Part shown: positions 30,660-42,482 of the stretch, piece by piece
How the letters are laid out: each line of letters begins with the position of its first letter
How positions within the stretch are numbered: position 1 is the first letter of the stretch
NCBI GenBank assembly: GCA_963575745.1
Contig: CAUYUJ010000647.1
Coordinates: forward strand, 393,501-457,500
Reading direction: 5' to 3'
DNA length: 64,000 nt
Source: Prorocentrum cordatum
Lineage: Eukaryota > Sar > Dinophyceae > Prorocentrales > Prorocentraceae
Position numbers and translations under genes: made by a program
The notes under the pieces: model-generated
The model's database searches: none
What the model was told of the DNA's origin: nothing
The model's input: only the letters and a program-made list of their open reading frames with translations

Positions 30660-31313
30660 GCCAGTCGTTGGAAGTAGGTATTTTTGGATATCCAGATCCC
30701 AATCTACTTTAAGCGCCTTCATACTTCAAAGGTCTAGCGGTGCTCCCTCTTCCCTTCTCTTCAGGGGGTGGGCAGAAACCCAGTCTACTTCAATCGCCTT
30801 CGTACTTCATGTTTCGGCCCACTTCTTCCGACCGACGGGCACGCCATCCTGGCCGAGCCATGAGGGCATTGCGTATACACAGCTGCTGGGCGCGGGGCGG
30901 TCAGCAAGCGAGTCGGGATGAAACGCCAGGGCTAGCCGAGGGACGCCAAACAATATAAGGTATAAGCATAAACTGTCGGAGGATCCCCCCCCGATCGGGA
31001 AGGTCGAGGCGTTCTCGTCAGTTCTTGGCGATTTCCAGCTTTGGGGTGCTTTCAAATATTTGCGCCTCGCCGAGAGCGTCCCGAGGGGGCGTCGGCCTGG
31101 TCAAGTGGCGCGTCCTCCTCCGCAGTGCTTGAGGCTGGTGTTCGCGACGTGCCGCTGACGGCTACACCATCTCCTTCGCCTTCCGGGTCTTCGCCCCCGG
31201 TCCTCGTCCGCGGCGTACCTTCTCCTGTGCAAGCTCTTCGGCACCGCCTGCACCCCGGGCTCCACCTGCTCCGGCCGCCCGAGGCCCCGCCTTCCTGTGC
31301 CTTGTCTCCTTAA
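30660..31313 (+). pseudogene. Dispersed repeat with decayed gene fragment, copy A
   Basis: 30660-30845 aligns with 36530-36715 (boxes GTCGTTGGAAG, CAGTCTACTT, CGCCTTC.TACTTCA, TTCATGTTTC...CCCAC.TCTTCCG). At about 31200-31310 one frame reads AYLLLCKLFGTACTP and ends LN-stop, resembling ARAQLACKIYYGIPAP in the other copy. Frameshifts and stops break it. Origin unknown. Confidence 0.35.
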
Positions 31314-31619
31314 TTGAAGCTGCGCGTAGCCCGCCTAGCTTTTAGCGGAAGAGGTTCGCTCTCGCCCCGCAGACCAAAAAAGAGCGTCCCGAGGGGGGGG
31401 GGCAGAATCGTCCCGGACGGCCGCCAGAGATCCGAGTTGTGAGCCGAAAGCCAGGCGGCGGTCGGCGACGTGCGAGAGTAGTCACATATTGAATGAGCGG
31501 CCGCTGCAAGTCTGGGGACAGCCCAGCAGCGGCCGCTGTCGGTTCTGAGTTGCATCTGGTTCGGTTGCAACTCATGGGGGCCTTGTGTACCCTCGCATTT
31601 TTGTCTTTCGGGTGCGTTA

Positions 31620-31760
31620 GGGTCGACTAGCGCCTGGTAGTCCATGAGATGGCGCCGAGTAGCGTCGATCAGCGTCGATTAGCGTTGATCAGCGTTGATT
31701 TAGCGTCGATTGGCGTCGGTAGCGTCGATTCGCAAGATGGCATGAGTTGCCACAAAAATC
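31620..31760. repeat. AGCGTCGAT decamer repeat, copy A
   Basis: Seven or eight AGCGT(C/T)GAT(T/C) words, then GTCGATTCGCAAGATGGCATG and GAGTTGCCA (given split). The ending is shared with 49160-49330. Confidence 0.6.
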
Positions 31761-32430
31761 GGCTGTTGGACATCACATCGTCTTTTCCGCTTCCTTGCGG
31801 TTGTGTCAGCCCGAGGGATCGTTACGTTGCATCTTCGGGGGACCTCGCCTGTCCCCACAATTGGTGTCGTTTCTTGTGCCCGACGCGGATTTGGCGTGGA
31901 TCCGACGCGGATTCGACACGGATTCGACGGGGAGCCGACGAGTCCGAGATGGATTCGACACGGATTCGACGCGGACGGGACCGCGACGGGACGGGCAAGG
32001 TCCCCCGAGGAATGCAACAGCAATCCCGAGGGGTCGCCTTTGCGGTCTTCTTCGGCTTTCCGCGGCTCGCGGTGGGCAGTCCCTCGGCGGCCCGTGGTGG
32101 GCCTTCGAGGGCCCTCGGCGGCCTTCGGTGGCCTTCGTGTTCCTTCGGTGGCGAGGACGGTGACGACCTCCACCCCTTTGTCCTCGTCCCTCCTCGTGCT
32201 CGTCGTGGTAATCATCCTCCCGTCTCCTCCCGTCTCCGTTCTCCCTGCATCCTCTCGCGCACAACCCTTTCCTGCTCCTCCAAAATCCCTCCTATCCGCT
32301 CGCTCCTCCCTCCTCCTCCTCGTTCATCTTCGTCTTCGCATGCGTCGCCGAATTCCCATCTACTCCTCCGTCTCCCTCCTTCTCCTTCTCCTCCTGCTCT
32401 TCCGGAATAAGAGTGGGATTCGGACATTGA
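31761..32430. other. No gene supported; GATTCGACACG repeats
   Basis: 31885-31985 is an 11-bp GATTCGACACG/GATTCGACGCG repeat. 32090-32420 is C/T-rich. The 253-codon + strand frame has no motif. Confidence 0.45.
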
Positions 32431-33885
32431 TGATATTGTTGTTGTTGACGACGATGATGTTGATTATGATGCTGATTTTGGTGATGATGCTGCTGATGAT
32501 GAGGATGATGGCGGTGAGGATGAGGATACTGCAGATGCTGATGATGCTGATGATGATATTGATGATGATGGTGATGATGCTGATGCTGATGATGATTATA
32601 ATGCTGATGGTGATGGCGAGGATGATGATGATGCTGATGGTAATGGTGATGATGCTGATGCTGATGCTGATGCTGCTGATGCTGATGCCGATAATGGTTG
32701 TGGTGGTGATGCTGACGATGATGATGGTTGTGATTATGATGATGGTGATGATTAGGTTGACGACCATGCTGATGTTGATGAGGACGATGATGCTGCTGAT
32801 GTGATGGCGATGGAGATGAGGATGATGCTGAGGATGAGGGTGATTAGGATGATGATGCGGGTGAGTCCGATGATGCTAGCGCAAATGAGGATGGTGACGA
32901 TGAGGCTGATGCTGATGATGATGATCATGATGATGATGATGATGATGCTGATGCTGATGCTGATGCTGATGATGAGGACGAGGCGACACACGATGCGGAT
33001 GCGGATGAGGACGATGATGATGCTGTTGATGATGAAGCTGATTATTACCATGAGTAATGTGATGATGAGGGTGCACATGATGACGATGAGGATGCTGGTG
33101 TCGATGATGCTGATGACTTTGATAGTGATTATGATGACGGTGACGACGAAGATGATGATGAAACTGATGACGATGATGACGATGCTGATGATGCTGGCGT
33201 TGATGAAGAGGGTGTTGGTGATGAACATGGTGCTGATGATGCTGATTCTGTTTGTTATTATGACGATGCTGTTGATGTGGTTGTTCCTGTTGCGGTTGAT
33301 GCTCATGCTGCTGATGCTGATGATGCCGATGATGATGATGCGTATGATTATGCAGATTATGATGCTGGTTGTGATGATGCTACTGATGATGATAATGATG
33401 ATGATGATGCTGGTGCTGACGACGACTATGACGATGATGATGATTGTGATGCTGCTGATGGTTATGGTGATGATGATGTTGATGATGATGCTGATGGTGG
33501 TGGTGGTGATGATGACGCTGATGCTGCTGATGATGACGATGTCGATGCTGGTTATGATGCTGATGTTGACGACGACGCTGATGTTGATGAGGACGATGAT
33601 GATGCTGATGTGGTGGTGATGAGGATGAGGATGATAATGATGCTGATGATGAGGATGCTGATGCTCGTGATGATGCTGCTGATGATGATGATGATGGTGG
33701 TCGGGGTGGTCATGAACCTGATGCTGCTAATGATGCTGATACTGATGACGATGCTGATTATGCTGCTGATGTTGACGGCGAAGCTGATGTTGAAGAGGAG
33801 GCTGATGTTGCTGATGTGGTGGTGATGAGGATGAGGATGAGGATGATGCTGATGATGATGACGATGATGATGATGATGATGATGC

Positions 33886-33916
<31 letters not shown>

Positions 33917-34418
33917 CGTGATGATTCTGCTGATGATGATGATGCTGGTGGTGGGGGCGGTCATGAATATGATGCTGCTGATGATGCTGATGATGATGCC
34001 GATCATGATTATGATGCTGATGTTGACGACGACGCTTCTGTTAATGAAGATGATGATGATGATGTTGTTGATGTGGTGATGCCGAGGATGAGGGTACTGC
34101 TGATGATGAGGGTAAACAAAGATGATGGGGATGATGAGGACGATGCTGTGGATGAGTCCGCCGATGCTGATAATGATGTTGATGAGCAGGAGGAAGATGA
34201 TGCTGATGCGGATCAAGCGTATTGTGATGATGATGGCGTTGATGCTGATGATGATGGTGCTGATGATGCTGATACTGATGACGATGCTGATTATGCTGCT
34301 GATGTTGACGGCGAAGCTGATGTTGAAGAGGAGGCTGATGTTGCTGATGTGGTGGTGATGAGGATGAGGATGAGGATGATGCTGATGATGATGACGATGA
34401 TGATGATGATGATGATGC

Positions 34419-34449
<31 letters not shown>

Positions 34450-35279
34450 CGTGATGATTCTGCTGATGATGATGATGCTGGTGGTGGGGGCGGTCATGAA
34501 TATGATGCTGCTGATGATGCTGATGATGATGCCGATCATGATTATGATGCTGATGTTGACGACGACGCTTCTGTTAATGAAGATGATGATGATGATGTTG
34601 TTGATGTGGTGATGCCGAAGATGAGGGTACTGCTGATGATGAGGGTAAACAAAGATGATGGGGATGATGAGGACGATGCTGTGGATGAGTCCGCCGATGC
34701 TGATAATGATGTTGAGGAGCAGGAGGAAGATGATGCTGATGCGGATCAAGCGTATTGTGATGATGATGGCGTTGATGCTGATGATGATGGTGCTGATGAT
34801 GCTGGTGTTGGTGATACTGATGATGACGATGATTATGATGATGACGATGACGACGACGACGACGATGATGATGATGATGATGATGATGACGATGGTGTTG
34901 ATGATGATGATAATGATGATGATGCTAATGAAGCTGTTACTGTTTGTGTTGTTGCTGCTGTTGCTGTTGACTCTACTGCAGCTGATAATGGTGATGTCTA
35001 TGGCGATGATTATTACGATCGTACGCAGATGCTGATGCTGACGCTGATGCTTGTTCTGATGATGATGGCAATGATGTTACTGATAATGCTGAGGCTGCTG
35101 ATGATGATGCTCATGACCATGATGATACGGATGATGCTGATGATGATGGTGATGATGCTGATGGTACTACAGAGGATGATGGTGATGATGGTGGTGGTGA
35201 TGATAATGATGATGCTTGTGATGCTGCTGATGATGATGATAACTGTGTTTTATGACGATGAGATGATGATAGCAACGAC

Positions 35280-35319
<40 letters not shown>

Positions 35320-35413
35320 ATGATGATGATTATGCAAATGCTGACGCTGATGATGATGGTGATGGTGATGGTGATGCTGCTGACGACGAGGACGATGACG
35401 ATGACGATGATGT

Positions 35414-35487
<74 letters not shown>

Positions 35488-35600
35488 CTGATGATGATGA
35501 TGATGATGATGATGATCAGGAAATAGGCGGTGATACTGATGCTGCTGTTGGTGATGATGTAATTGACGATGCTGATGATGATGCTGCTGATGATGATGGT
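32430..35600. repeat. Long (GAT)n-family array
   Basis: Over 3 kb of GAT, GCT, GAC and GTT trinucleotides with longer pure GAT blocks (for example 35280-35310 and 35415-35515). Frames are poly-Asp/Ala, poly-Met or poly-His/Ile. A recent internal duplication lies at 33735-34800. Confidence 0.95.
33735..34800. repeat. 533-bp tandem duplication inside the GAT array
   Basis: 33735-34267 and 34268-34800 are near-identical. GATACTGATGACGATGCTGA starts at 33738 and again at 34271. I noticed only isolated substitutions, such as GCCGAGGATG versus GCCGAAGATG (34082/34615) and GATGAGCAGG versus GAGGAGCAGG. Confidence 0.85.
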
Positions 35601-35604
35601 GATG

Positions 35605-36175
35605 ATGATGAGGAGGAGGAGAAGGACGATGAGTATTACGAGGAGGAGAAGGACGAGAAAGAGGAGGAGGAGGAGGAGGAGGAGGAGGAGGAGGAGAAGA
35701 AGCAGTAGGAGGAGGAGCAGGAGGAGGAGGAGGAGGAGGAAGAGGAGGAGAGGAGGAGGAGGAGAGGAGGAGGAGGAGGAGGAGGGAGGAGGAGGAGGAG
35801 GAGGAGGAGGAGGAGGAGGAGGAGGAGGAGGAGGAGAGGAGGAGGGAGGAGGAGGAGGAGGAGGAGGAGGAGAGGAGGGAGGAGGAGATGGAGGAGGAGC
35901 AGGAGGAGGAGGAGGAGGAGGAGGAGGAGGAGGAGGAGGAGGATGATGTCAAACCAAAAGGTGCGGTGGAGGACGCGGAGGAGGAGTTTCAACCACTGGA
36001 GGGGCGGAGGCGGAGGCGTAGGAGAAGGAGCAGGAGGAATGTGAAGAGGAAAGGGAAGGAGGGTGGGGAGGAGGAGGAGGAAGAGGGCGGGGAGGAGGAG
36101 GAGGAGGAGGAGGAGGAGGAGGAGGAAGAGGAGGAGGAGGGGGAGGAGGAGGGTGGGGAGGAGGAGGGTGGACAG
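35605..36175. repeat. (GGA)n array
   Basis: Follows the GAT array directly, is nearly pure from 35650 to 35940, and is imperfect to 36175. Gly/Glu/Arg and Ser/Leu/Pro frames are artefacts. Confidence 0.95.
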
Positions 36176-36529
36176 GGCCTCGGGGAGGGGGAGGGTCGCC
36201 TCGCGCCGAGGCCGCGATCCAGCCGGACCCGCGGAGCGGCAGACCGTTCACCGCGCAGGCCCCCAGCGCGGCTCCCGGGCGGTGCCCCCCCCCCCTCTCG
36301 GTAAAACGACCCGAAGATCGGGACAACATCGGATCGGGATAACTCGAAATCTCTGAGAATCGGCGGGTTTGGAGGATGTATTGGGCGCCGCGGCCGCTCC
36401 AGAGCGTTCCGGAACGCTCTGAGAGCGCTCCGGAACGCTCTGGAGCGATTTATCCCGATCCTAGCCCTGTTTTACTCGGGAGCCCCAGCGTCGCCAGGAA
36501 GGATAGCTCAGAAGCGAAAGAAACATGCA
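36176..36529. other. No gene seen
   Basis: 36396-36445 has a GAGCGCTCCGGAACGCTCTG tandem/palindromic word. No supported ORF. Confidence 0.4.
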
Positions 36530-36848
36530 CCCGTCGGTCGTTGGAAGCAAGTATATTTTTGAATGCCAGAGGCCCAGTCTACTTTTGGCGCCTTCCTACT
36601 TCAAGAGTCGAGTGATATTCCCTCCGCCCTCGTCCTGAGGGGGCGGGCGGAAGCCCAATCAGCTTTCAACGCCTTCCTGCTTCATGTTTCTACCCACATC
36701 TTCCGCCTGACGTGTGCATGAATCCACGCCCAGCGCCCTGTACCTGTTCATTGCCTTCCACATCAAGTTGGGGTCGGCGTCCGCTGCTCGAGCGCAGCTC
36801 GCATGCAAGATCTACTACGGCATCCCCGCGCCGGCTTTCATGACCTGA
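36530..36848 (+). pseudogene. Dispersed repeat with gene fragment, copy B
   Basis: 36530-36715 is the partner of 30660-30845. Then, after CACGCCCAG (36725-36733), a frame reads SALYLFIAFHIKLGSASAAR and continues through ACKIYYGIPAPAFMT to a TGA at 36846-36848. The clean C-terminal reading could be a true terminal exon (from about 36732) of an unknown membrane-like protein, or the better-preserved copy of a duplicated fragment. Confidence 0.35.
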
Positions 36849-37854
36849 GCAGGCTCCTCCCTCTTCCCTCCTCGCGCTCTGTTCCTTTTCGCCGTCGTGC
36901 CTGAATTCGCTCCCAGTGCACCCCATCGCTTGCTTACCGGCGTCTGACTGTTTTGGACCACTTGGCGCCCGTGGGCTTAGAATGTGCATGAAACCACGCT
37001 AGCTTCGAACATACGCATTGCGCGAGCGCTCCTCACTCGAGGCTGGCCTCGCGGACCGGGGGGCCTTTCCATGTACGTGGCTGGGCGCGTGCGCCCCCTG
37101 TGGGCACCCTAGCAGCGAGGGAAGATCGGGGGCCGCCCACAGAAGCAAGCAGAGGGCACAAGCACAAACTCTTCGCCTCGAAAGAGAGTGGTCCTGAGGA
37201 GAGTCCTCGCCGTTTTTTGTGGGATATCATGGCCTGGGCCACGACATCTCCCCAGATTTCATGGCCCCTCTTCTTATTTCAATACGGCCCTCGGCCGCCC
37301 CAGGGTCGCTCACATGCCTCGGGCCATGATTTGCGAACCTTCTTCCTGGAGGCCCTTTATCCTTTGCTATCCTACCTTTCGTCCCTCTGGCGCCGCAGTG
37401 TTCAGGGACGGGTCAGCTGAGACTACAGCCGGCGAGAGCCTCCTGTCGCCACCGTTGGGCGCAGCTCGCAAAACAGGTGAGCGGTGTGGGGACTGGTTCT
37501 GAGCTGCTCCCTGTATTACGTAGGGGGAAACGCACAGACACACACATGATCGCTGATCCCCCAGAAAATATGGTCATCATGGGAAGTGGATGGGAAGACG
37601 AAGCTCGAGCAAATTTAAGACACATGGGGAATCCTTGGGTTTGTGCTTATTTGTTCCCAATCCTCCTCTGCTGGGGTCGTGGGGTTTCGTTTTGAATCGA
37701 GCACTGCGGTCGCGCACCTTTTCCTCCCCCCTTCTCCTCCCCCCTCTGCCTACCTCCTCCTGCGCTGCTCCCTGGGTGGCTGCGAACTGTGCAACTGTCA
37801 CCACTATCGTGGGCTCCTTGGGGGCACGGCGGAGTAGGGGAGTACCCGAGACCT
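36849..37854. other. No gene supported
   Basis: Several open frames of up to 106 codons on both strands, none with a motif. A Cys/His-rich reading ([17 protein letters not shown], about 37779-37832) is suggestive but isolated. Confidence 0.35.
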
Positions 37855-38900
37855 CGCAGCTCCTTGGGAGAGGACGAGGAGGAGGCGGTGGAGGCGCAGG
37901 AGGAGGAGGAGAAGGAGGAGGAGGAGGAGGAGGAGGAGACGGACGAGGAGGAGGAAGAGGAGGAGGAGGAGGAGGAGGAGGAGGAGGGGGAGGAGAGAGA
38001 GGAGGAGAGGAGGGAGGGCGGGGGGAGGAGGATGATGCTGAGGGGAGGAGGAGGAAGTGGAGCGAGGCGGCGGAGGAATGAATGGAGGAGGCAACGGAAG
38101 GAGGAGGAGGAGGAGGTGGAGGAGGAGGAGGAGGAGGGAGGAGGAGGAGGATGCGGAGGAGGAGGAGGAGGAGGAGGAGGAGGAGGAGGAGGAGGAGGAG
38201 GAGGAGGACGAGAGGAGGAGGAGGAGGAGGAGGAGGAGGAGGAGGAGGAGGGAGGAGACGGAGGGACGGAGGACGGGGGAGGAGGAGGAGGAGGCGGAGG
38301 AGGAGGAGGAGGGGAGGAGGAGGAGGAGGAGGAGGTGGATGAGGAACACGGAGGAGGGAGGAGGAGGAGGAGGAGGAGGGAGGAGGAGGAGGAGGAGGAA
38401 AAGGAGGAGGAGGAGAGGAGGAGAGGAGGGAGAGGAGGAAGAGGAGGAAGAGGAACAAGGCAGAGGAGGAAGGAGGTGGAAGGGAGGGAGGATGGAGGAG
38501 GGAGGAGGAGAATGGAGGAGGGAGGAGGGATGAGGGAGGAAGGAGGAGGGAGAGGGAGGAGGGGGAGGCTGAGATGGGAGGATCAGGAAGGAGGGAAGAG
38601 GGATCAGGAAGGAGGGAAGAGGGAAGAGGGAGGAGGGAGGAGGGCGGTGGGAGGAGGGAGGAGGGACGAGGGACGAGGGATGCGGGGGGAGGGAGCAGGG
38701 AGGAGGGAGGAGGAAGGAGGAGGAAGCAGGACGGAGGAGGATGGAGGTAGAAGCAGGAGGAAGGAGGGAGGATGAAGGAGGGAGGAGGGAGAAGGGAGGA
38801 GGGAGGAGGGAGATGGGGGGAGGGCGGAGTGAGGAGGAGGAGGAGGAGGAGGAGGAACAGAAGGAGGAGGAGGAGGAGGACGAGGAGGAGGAGGAGGAGG
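37855..38900. repeat. (GGA)n array abutting a retrotransposon
   Basis: About 1 kb of GGA with GGGA and GGAGA variants. It runs directly into retrotransposon coding sequence at about 38903 and stays in frame with it, which inflates the open frame by about 54 codons of poly-Glu. Confidence 0.95.
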
Positions 38901-38902
38901 AC

Positions 38903-40898
38903 CGTCGGCTGGCGGGCAAGGCTGCCTGCGAGGTGTTCAAAGACGAGATCCGGAATGCGCGTGGTGCTCACCAATACGCCATCGGCAGGCGGGCGGGCTG
39001 CGAACTGGTCCACAAGACCATAGCTGCGCTCACCGAAGCCAGCTCGACCAGTGTCGTGCTCAGCTTCGATGCCAGCAACGCCTTCAACTCGATGCCGCGA
39101 AGACGGGTCATGGACGGGGTTGCTACCAGAGCGCCTGAGCTGTACCACACCGCGCAGGCGTGGCTCGGAACGACTGTTACCACACACTTGCTCTGGAACG
39201 ACGCTGACACAGCCCTCCCTATACGAGCCACTCGCGGGGTGGACCAGGGATGCCCTCTGTCACCGGGGCTATTCGCTATTGCTTTGGCGGACGCACTTGG
39301 CGATATCGCGGTAGCGCTCCAGCGGCTGTCCCCCGAGTGCCGCGTTTTCTCTTACCTTGACGACATCATGGTGTTTGGGCCGCCAGAACAAGCAGACGCC
39401 GCCATCCAGATAGTCCTCGCGGCGCTCACGAACGCCGGGCTCCAGGTGAACCAGAGCAAGACCAAAGCCTGGACGAAGGACCCGGCGCAAGCCTTGCCCC
39501 CGACGGCGCAGCAGGCCCGGGTCGACACCCTCACGTGTCTGGGGAATGTGGCGACCTGGCTGGATCAAGAAGACGAGAGGGTCCGGGTTCACGCTGGCGC
39601 CGACGGAGCGGCCGCCGCGGCCAGGGCCACCGCTTTTCGTGCCCGCCTGCAAGAGCTTCGGGGTGCCGGACTTTCCGCAGAGGGAGCTTGGGTCCTCCTC
39701 CGCACCTTCGCCCAGGGCGCAGTGACTCACCACCTTCGCGCCGCGTGCAACTACAACTTAGCGTGGACTGACACTTTCGATGGCGCTGTGTTCGGATGCC
39801 TCGAAGACCTCCTGCAGGCCCCTCTGGACGACGCGCAAAGACTGCAGGCCACCCTGCGGCTGGTCGACGGGGGGGGGTCCCTCCCTTCAGCCAAGGAAAC
39901 AGCGCCGGCCGCGTACGCTGCGAGCTGGGCGCTCGTCATGCAGGACGTGGCCCGCGGCGCTGGGCTCGTTACTTGGGAGGACTTTCGGGCCCGCTGCCCC
40001 TTGACGTTCCAATCGTTGCGGGAGGCGGAGGCGGCGCTGCGAACGCAGGGAGCTATGGGGGACGACCCGCGCAACTGAAGCTGCAGGGGCAGTGGGGCAA
40101 AGCGAGGTCCTCGGCTGGGAGGGAACGCTTGCTGGGAACGTTGGGAGAGGACGACCGACTCCAATTCCGCGGAACAGGAGGACCAGGCGCCGGGGGATTC
40201 CTGCTCCCCCGTGAGGAGGGTGACCAGTCCATGCCAGATAAGCATTTCCTTGCGGTGTACAAGACGCGCTTGCGGGTGCCGGTGTGCCCGCCCGGTGCTC
40301 GCTGCCAGCACAAGTACGCCGACACAGGACTGCCGTGCAACGAGCCCTTGGACGCGCGCGGGTGGCACGCCTGCAGCTGCCCTGTGGGGGGGTCCCGCGC
40401 AGGCCGCCACGACAGCATGAGGGACTGGCACGCCCCCACGCACACGCGCCTCACGGGCTACTACGCGGTCAAGGAGCAACGGGTCCCTGGTTGGGACCGG
40501 ATGGACCCGCAGACGGGCGTCATGCAGGAGGCGAAGTTGGACGTTTGTACACGAGACCCAGCACAGGCCAGCCTGTGTATGTTGATTGGAGCGTTACCTG
40601 CGAATACAGCACCTACGGCCCTCGCAGGCGCGCTCGATCCAGCAGAGACGGGGTCGCGGCGGCGCAGACGGTCCACGAGAAGCGCGAGCGCTACCCTCCG
40701 CAGCACGGGAACTTGGCGCCCTTAGTGTTCGAGTCGGGCGGCCGCCCATCCGACACGGCCGTCGAGTTCGTCCGGTCGTACGGCCACGGGCTCGACGACG
40801 CTGACCGGGCCGTGGTCCTCGGAACGCTGTGGAGGCAAATCAGCAGACGCCTGCAGACCGGCAACGCCGAGATGCTGCTGAGTGCACTCGGACGCTAG
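38903..40898 (+). pseudogene. Non-LTR retrotransposon reverse transcriptase, 5'-truncated, two frameshifts
   Basis: The reading starts mid-domain at [19 protein letters not shown] motif A is [12 protein letters not shown] (about 39062), motif B is [13 protein letters not shown] (about 39238-39275) and motif C is YLDDIM (about 39353). After about 40050 the frame moves (2 to 1) and continues with a zinc knuckle (C, C, H, C in about 40302-40385, then RHDSMRDW), followed by EAKLDV. After about 40550 it moves again (1 to 0) to VYVDWSV and ends at 40898. Knuckle plus acidic/Lys motifs fit a restriction-like endonuclease module as in R2-type elements. Frameshifts, missing fingers and missing RT N-terminus make it a dead copy; its 5' end is cut exactly at the GGA array. 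Confidence 0.8.
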
Positions 40899-41454
40899 GC
40901 CGGCAGCTACCTGGGCACCAACCCTGCTGCCCACGGTGCTGTTCGGACAGGCGCCTGGACAAGGACCACCGCTACCGCGGCCAACACATGCGGCCGCACC
41001 CACCACTGCGGCAGCCTTGGCAACGCCAGCCGCCACCAACGGCCGTAGCCACCACCGCGGTTCTTGCGGCCACCGCCACGACCACAGCGGCCGCCCCCAG
41101 CACGGCGAACGAACGACGCAGCCACCGCAGCCCGGCCGCCTCCAGCACTACTACCACCAGCCCGGCTATCGCCAGGGCTGCCACGATGCGACCACCCGGC
41201 CCGACCCCCACGCCTTTCACCGCCCCCCGTCCCCCGTCCCCCTCCCCCCCCGCCCTTCCCCTTCCCCTTCCTCCTCCTCCTCCTCCTCCTCCTCCTCCTC
41301 CTCCTCCTCCACTAGTGTCGTGTCAGCTTTGTAGTCCCCGCCCTATGTGTAACGCATGCTGGTTAATTCAAAGCCCCTCACTGTGTCCCCACGGGTCCCC
41401 TTGGCGAAGGGGGAGGGGGGCCAACTCTGGCGCCCGTGGGTCTTTCCGCCGGGA
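40899..41454. other. CCA/CCG-rich non-coding tail, TCC array
   Basis: 40960-41180 is rich in CCACC/GCCGC words, perhaps the 3' UTR of the retrotransposon. A (TCC)n array lies at about 41263-41311. Confidence 0.5.
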
Positions 41455-42055
41455 GGGAGGGAGGGAGGACGGATGAGGGAGGAAGGAGGGAGGAGGGCGG
41501 AGGCAGGGAGGAGGGAAGAGGGAGGAGGGAGGAGGGAAGATGGAAGAGGGAGGAGGCCAGAGGGAGGAGGGACGAGGGAGGCGGGAGAAGGGAGGAGGGA
41601 GGAGGGAGGAGTGAGGAGGAGCAGGGAGGAGGGAGGGGGGTAGGATGGAGCAGGGAGGAGTGAGCAGGTAGGAGAGGAGAGGAGGAGAGGGATGAGCAGG
41701 GAGGAGTGAGGAGGCAGGAGGTAGGAGGGTGGAGGGATGGAGGGAGGAGGGAAAGAGGGTGGGAGGGAGTGAGGAGGGAGGAGGGAGGGAGGAGGAAGGA
41801 GGGAGAGGGAGTAGGGAGGAGGGGTAGGGAGGAGGAGGGAGAGGGAGGAGGGAGGGAGGGAGGATAGGAGCGGGGAGGAGGGCGGAGGGAGGATGGGATT
41901 GGAGGAGGAGGAGGAGGAGGAGGAGGAGGAGGAGGAGAGGAGGAGGAGGGAGGAGGAGGAGGAGGAGGAGGAGGAGAGGAGGATGAGGAGGAGGAGGAGG
42001 AGGAGGAGGTGGACGTGGAGGAGGAAGAGGTGGAAGAGGAGCAGGTGGAGGATAG
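41455..42055. repeat. GGAGGGA and (GGA)n array
   Basis: GGGAGGA-type heptamer variants to about 41890, then nearly pure GGA to 42055. Confidence 0.95.
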
Positions 42056-42482
42056 GCCGAGGAGTAGCGAAGGGAGGCAGGAAGGGGAGGATTGAGGCAG
42101 CCTTGCAGCCGCGCGCGCGTCGCCGCCGCATCCGCGGGCTCGGGCTCGAGCAGAGCTGCTAGGGCAGCCGGCCGTGGCAGCGGGGCCCGCCCGTCGCGGC
42201 CCGCGGCCCGCCCCTACTCGGGCGTCGGACGAAATGGGCATCCAAGTGCGGGCGCATGGGGGGTCGTTTGGGGATCGCTCGCTCCTCCTCCTTCTTTTCT
42301 GTGCTCCTCCTCCTGACCTTCCTCGCTTCCTTCTTCCCTTCCTCCCTCCCTTATTTCCCTCCTCCCTCCTCCTTCCTCCCTCCCGCCTCCGCCTTCTCCC
42401 TCCTTGCCCCCCCCATTCCTCCCTCCTCCTCCTCCTCCTCCCCCTCCTCCTCCTCCTCCTCCTCCTCCTCCTCCTCATCATC
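42056..42482. other. GC-rich segment and (TCC)n array
   Basis: 42280-42470 is TCC-rich and ends in TCATCATCATGG. On the minus strand near 42275-42230 a frame reads MRPHLDAHFVRRP, resembling MRPHLNEHADGRFP in the finger of the 56-60 kb retrotransposon, so a small element scrap may be present. Confidence 0.4.

Noticed and set aside
32430-35526. Long Asp/Ala, Met or His/Ile ORFs over the GAT arrays
   Set aside because: All frames are open for compositional reasons and the 533-bp duplication shifts frame, so no coding constraint is visible.
37789-38775. Long Glu/Gly-, Arg- or Ser/Leu-rich ORFs of 300-500 codons
   Set aside because: They are direct translations of the GGA array in each frame; the only non-array sequence belongs to the adjoining retrotransposon or flank.
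42230-42275. MRPHLDAHFVRRP as a second retrotransposon copy
   Set aside because: Only about 13 residues match, and no RT sequence follows; I mention it in the spacer entry but do not call an element.
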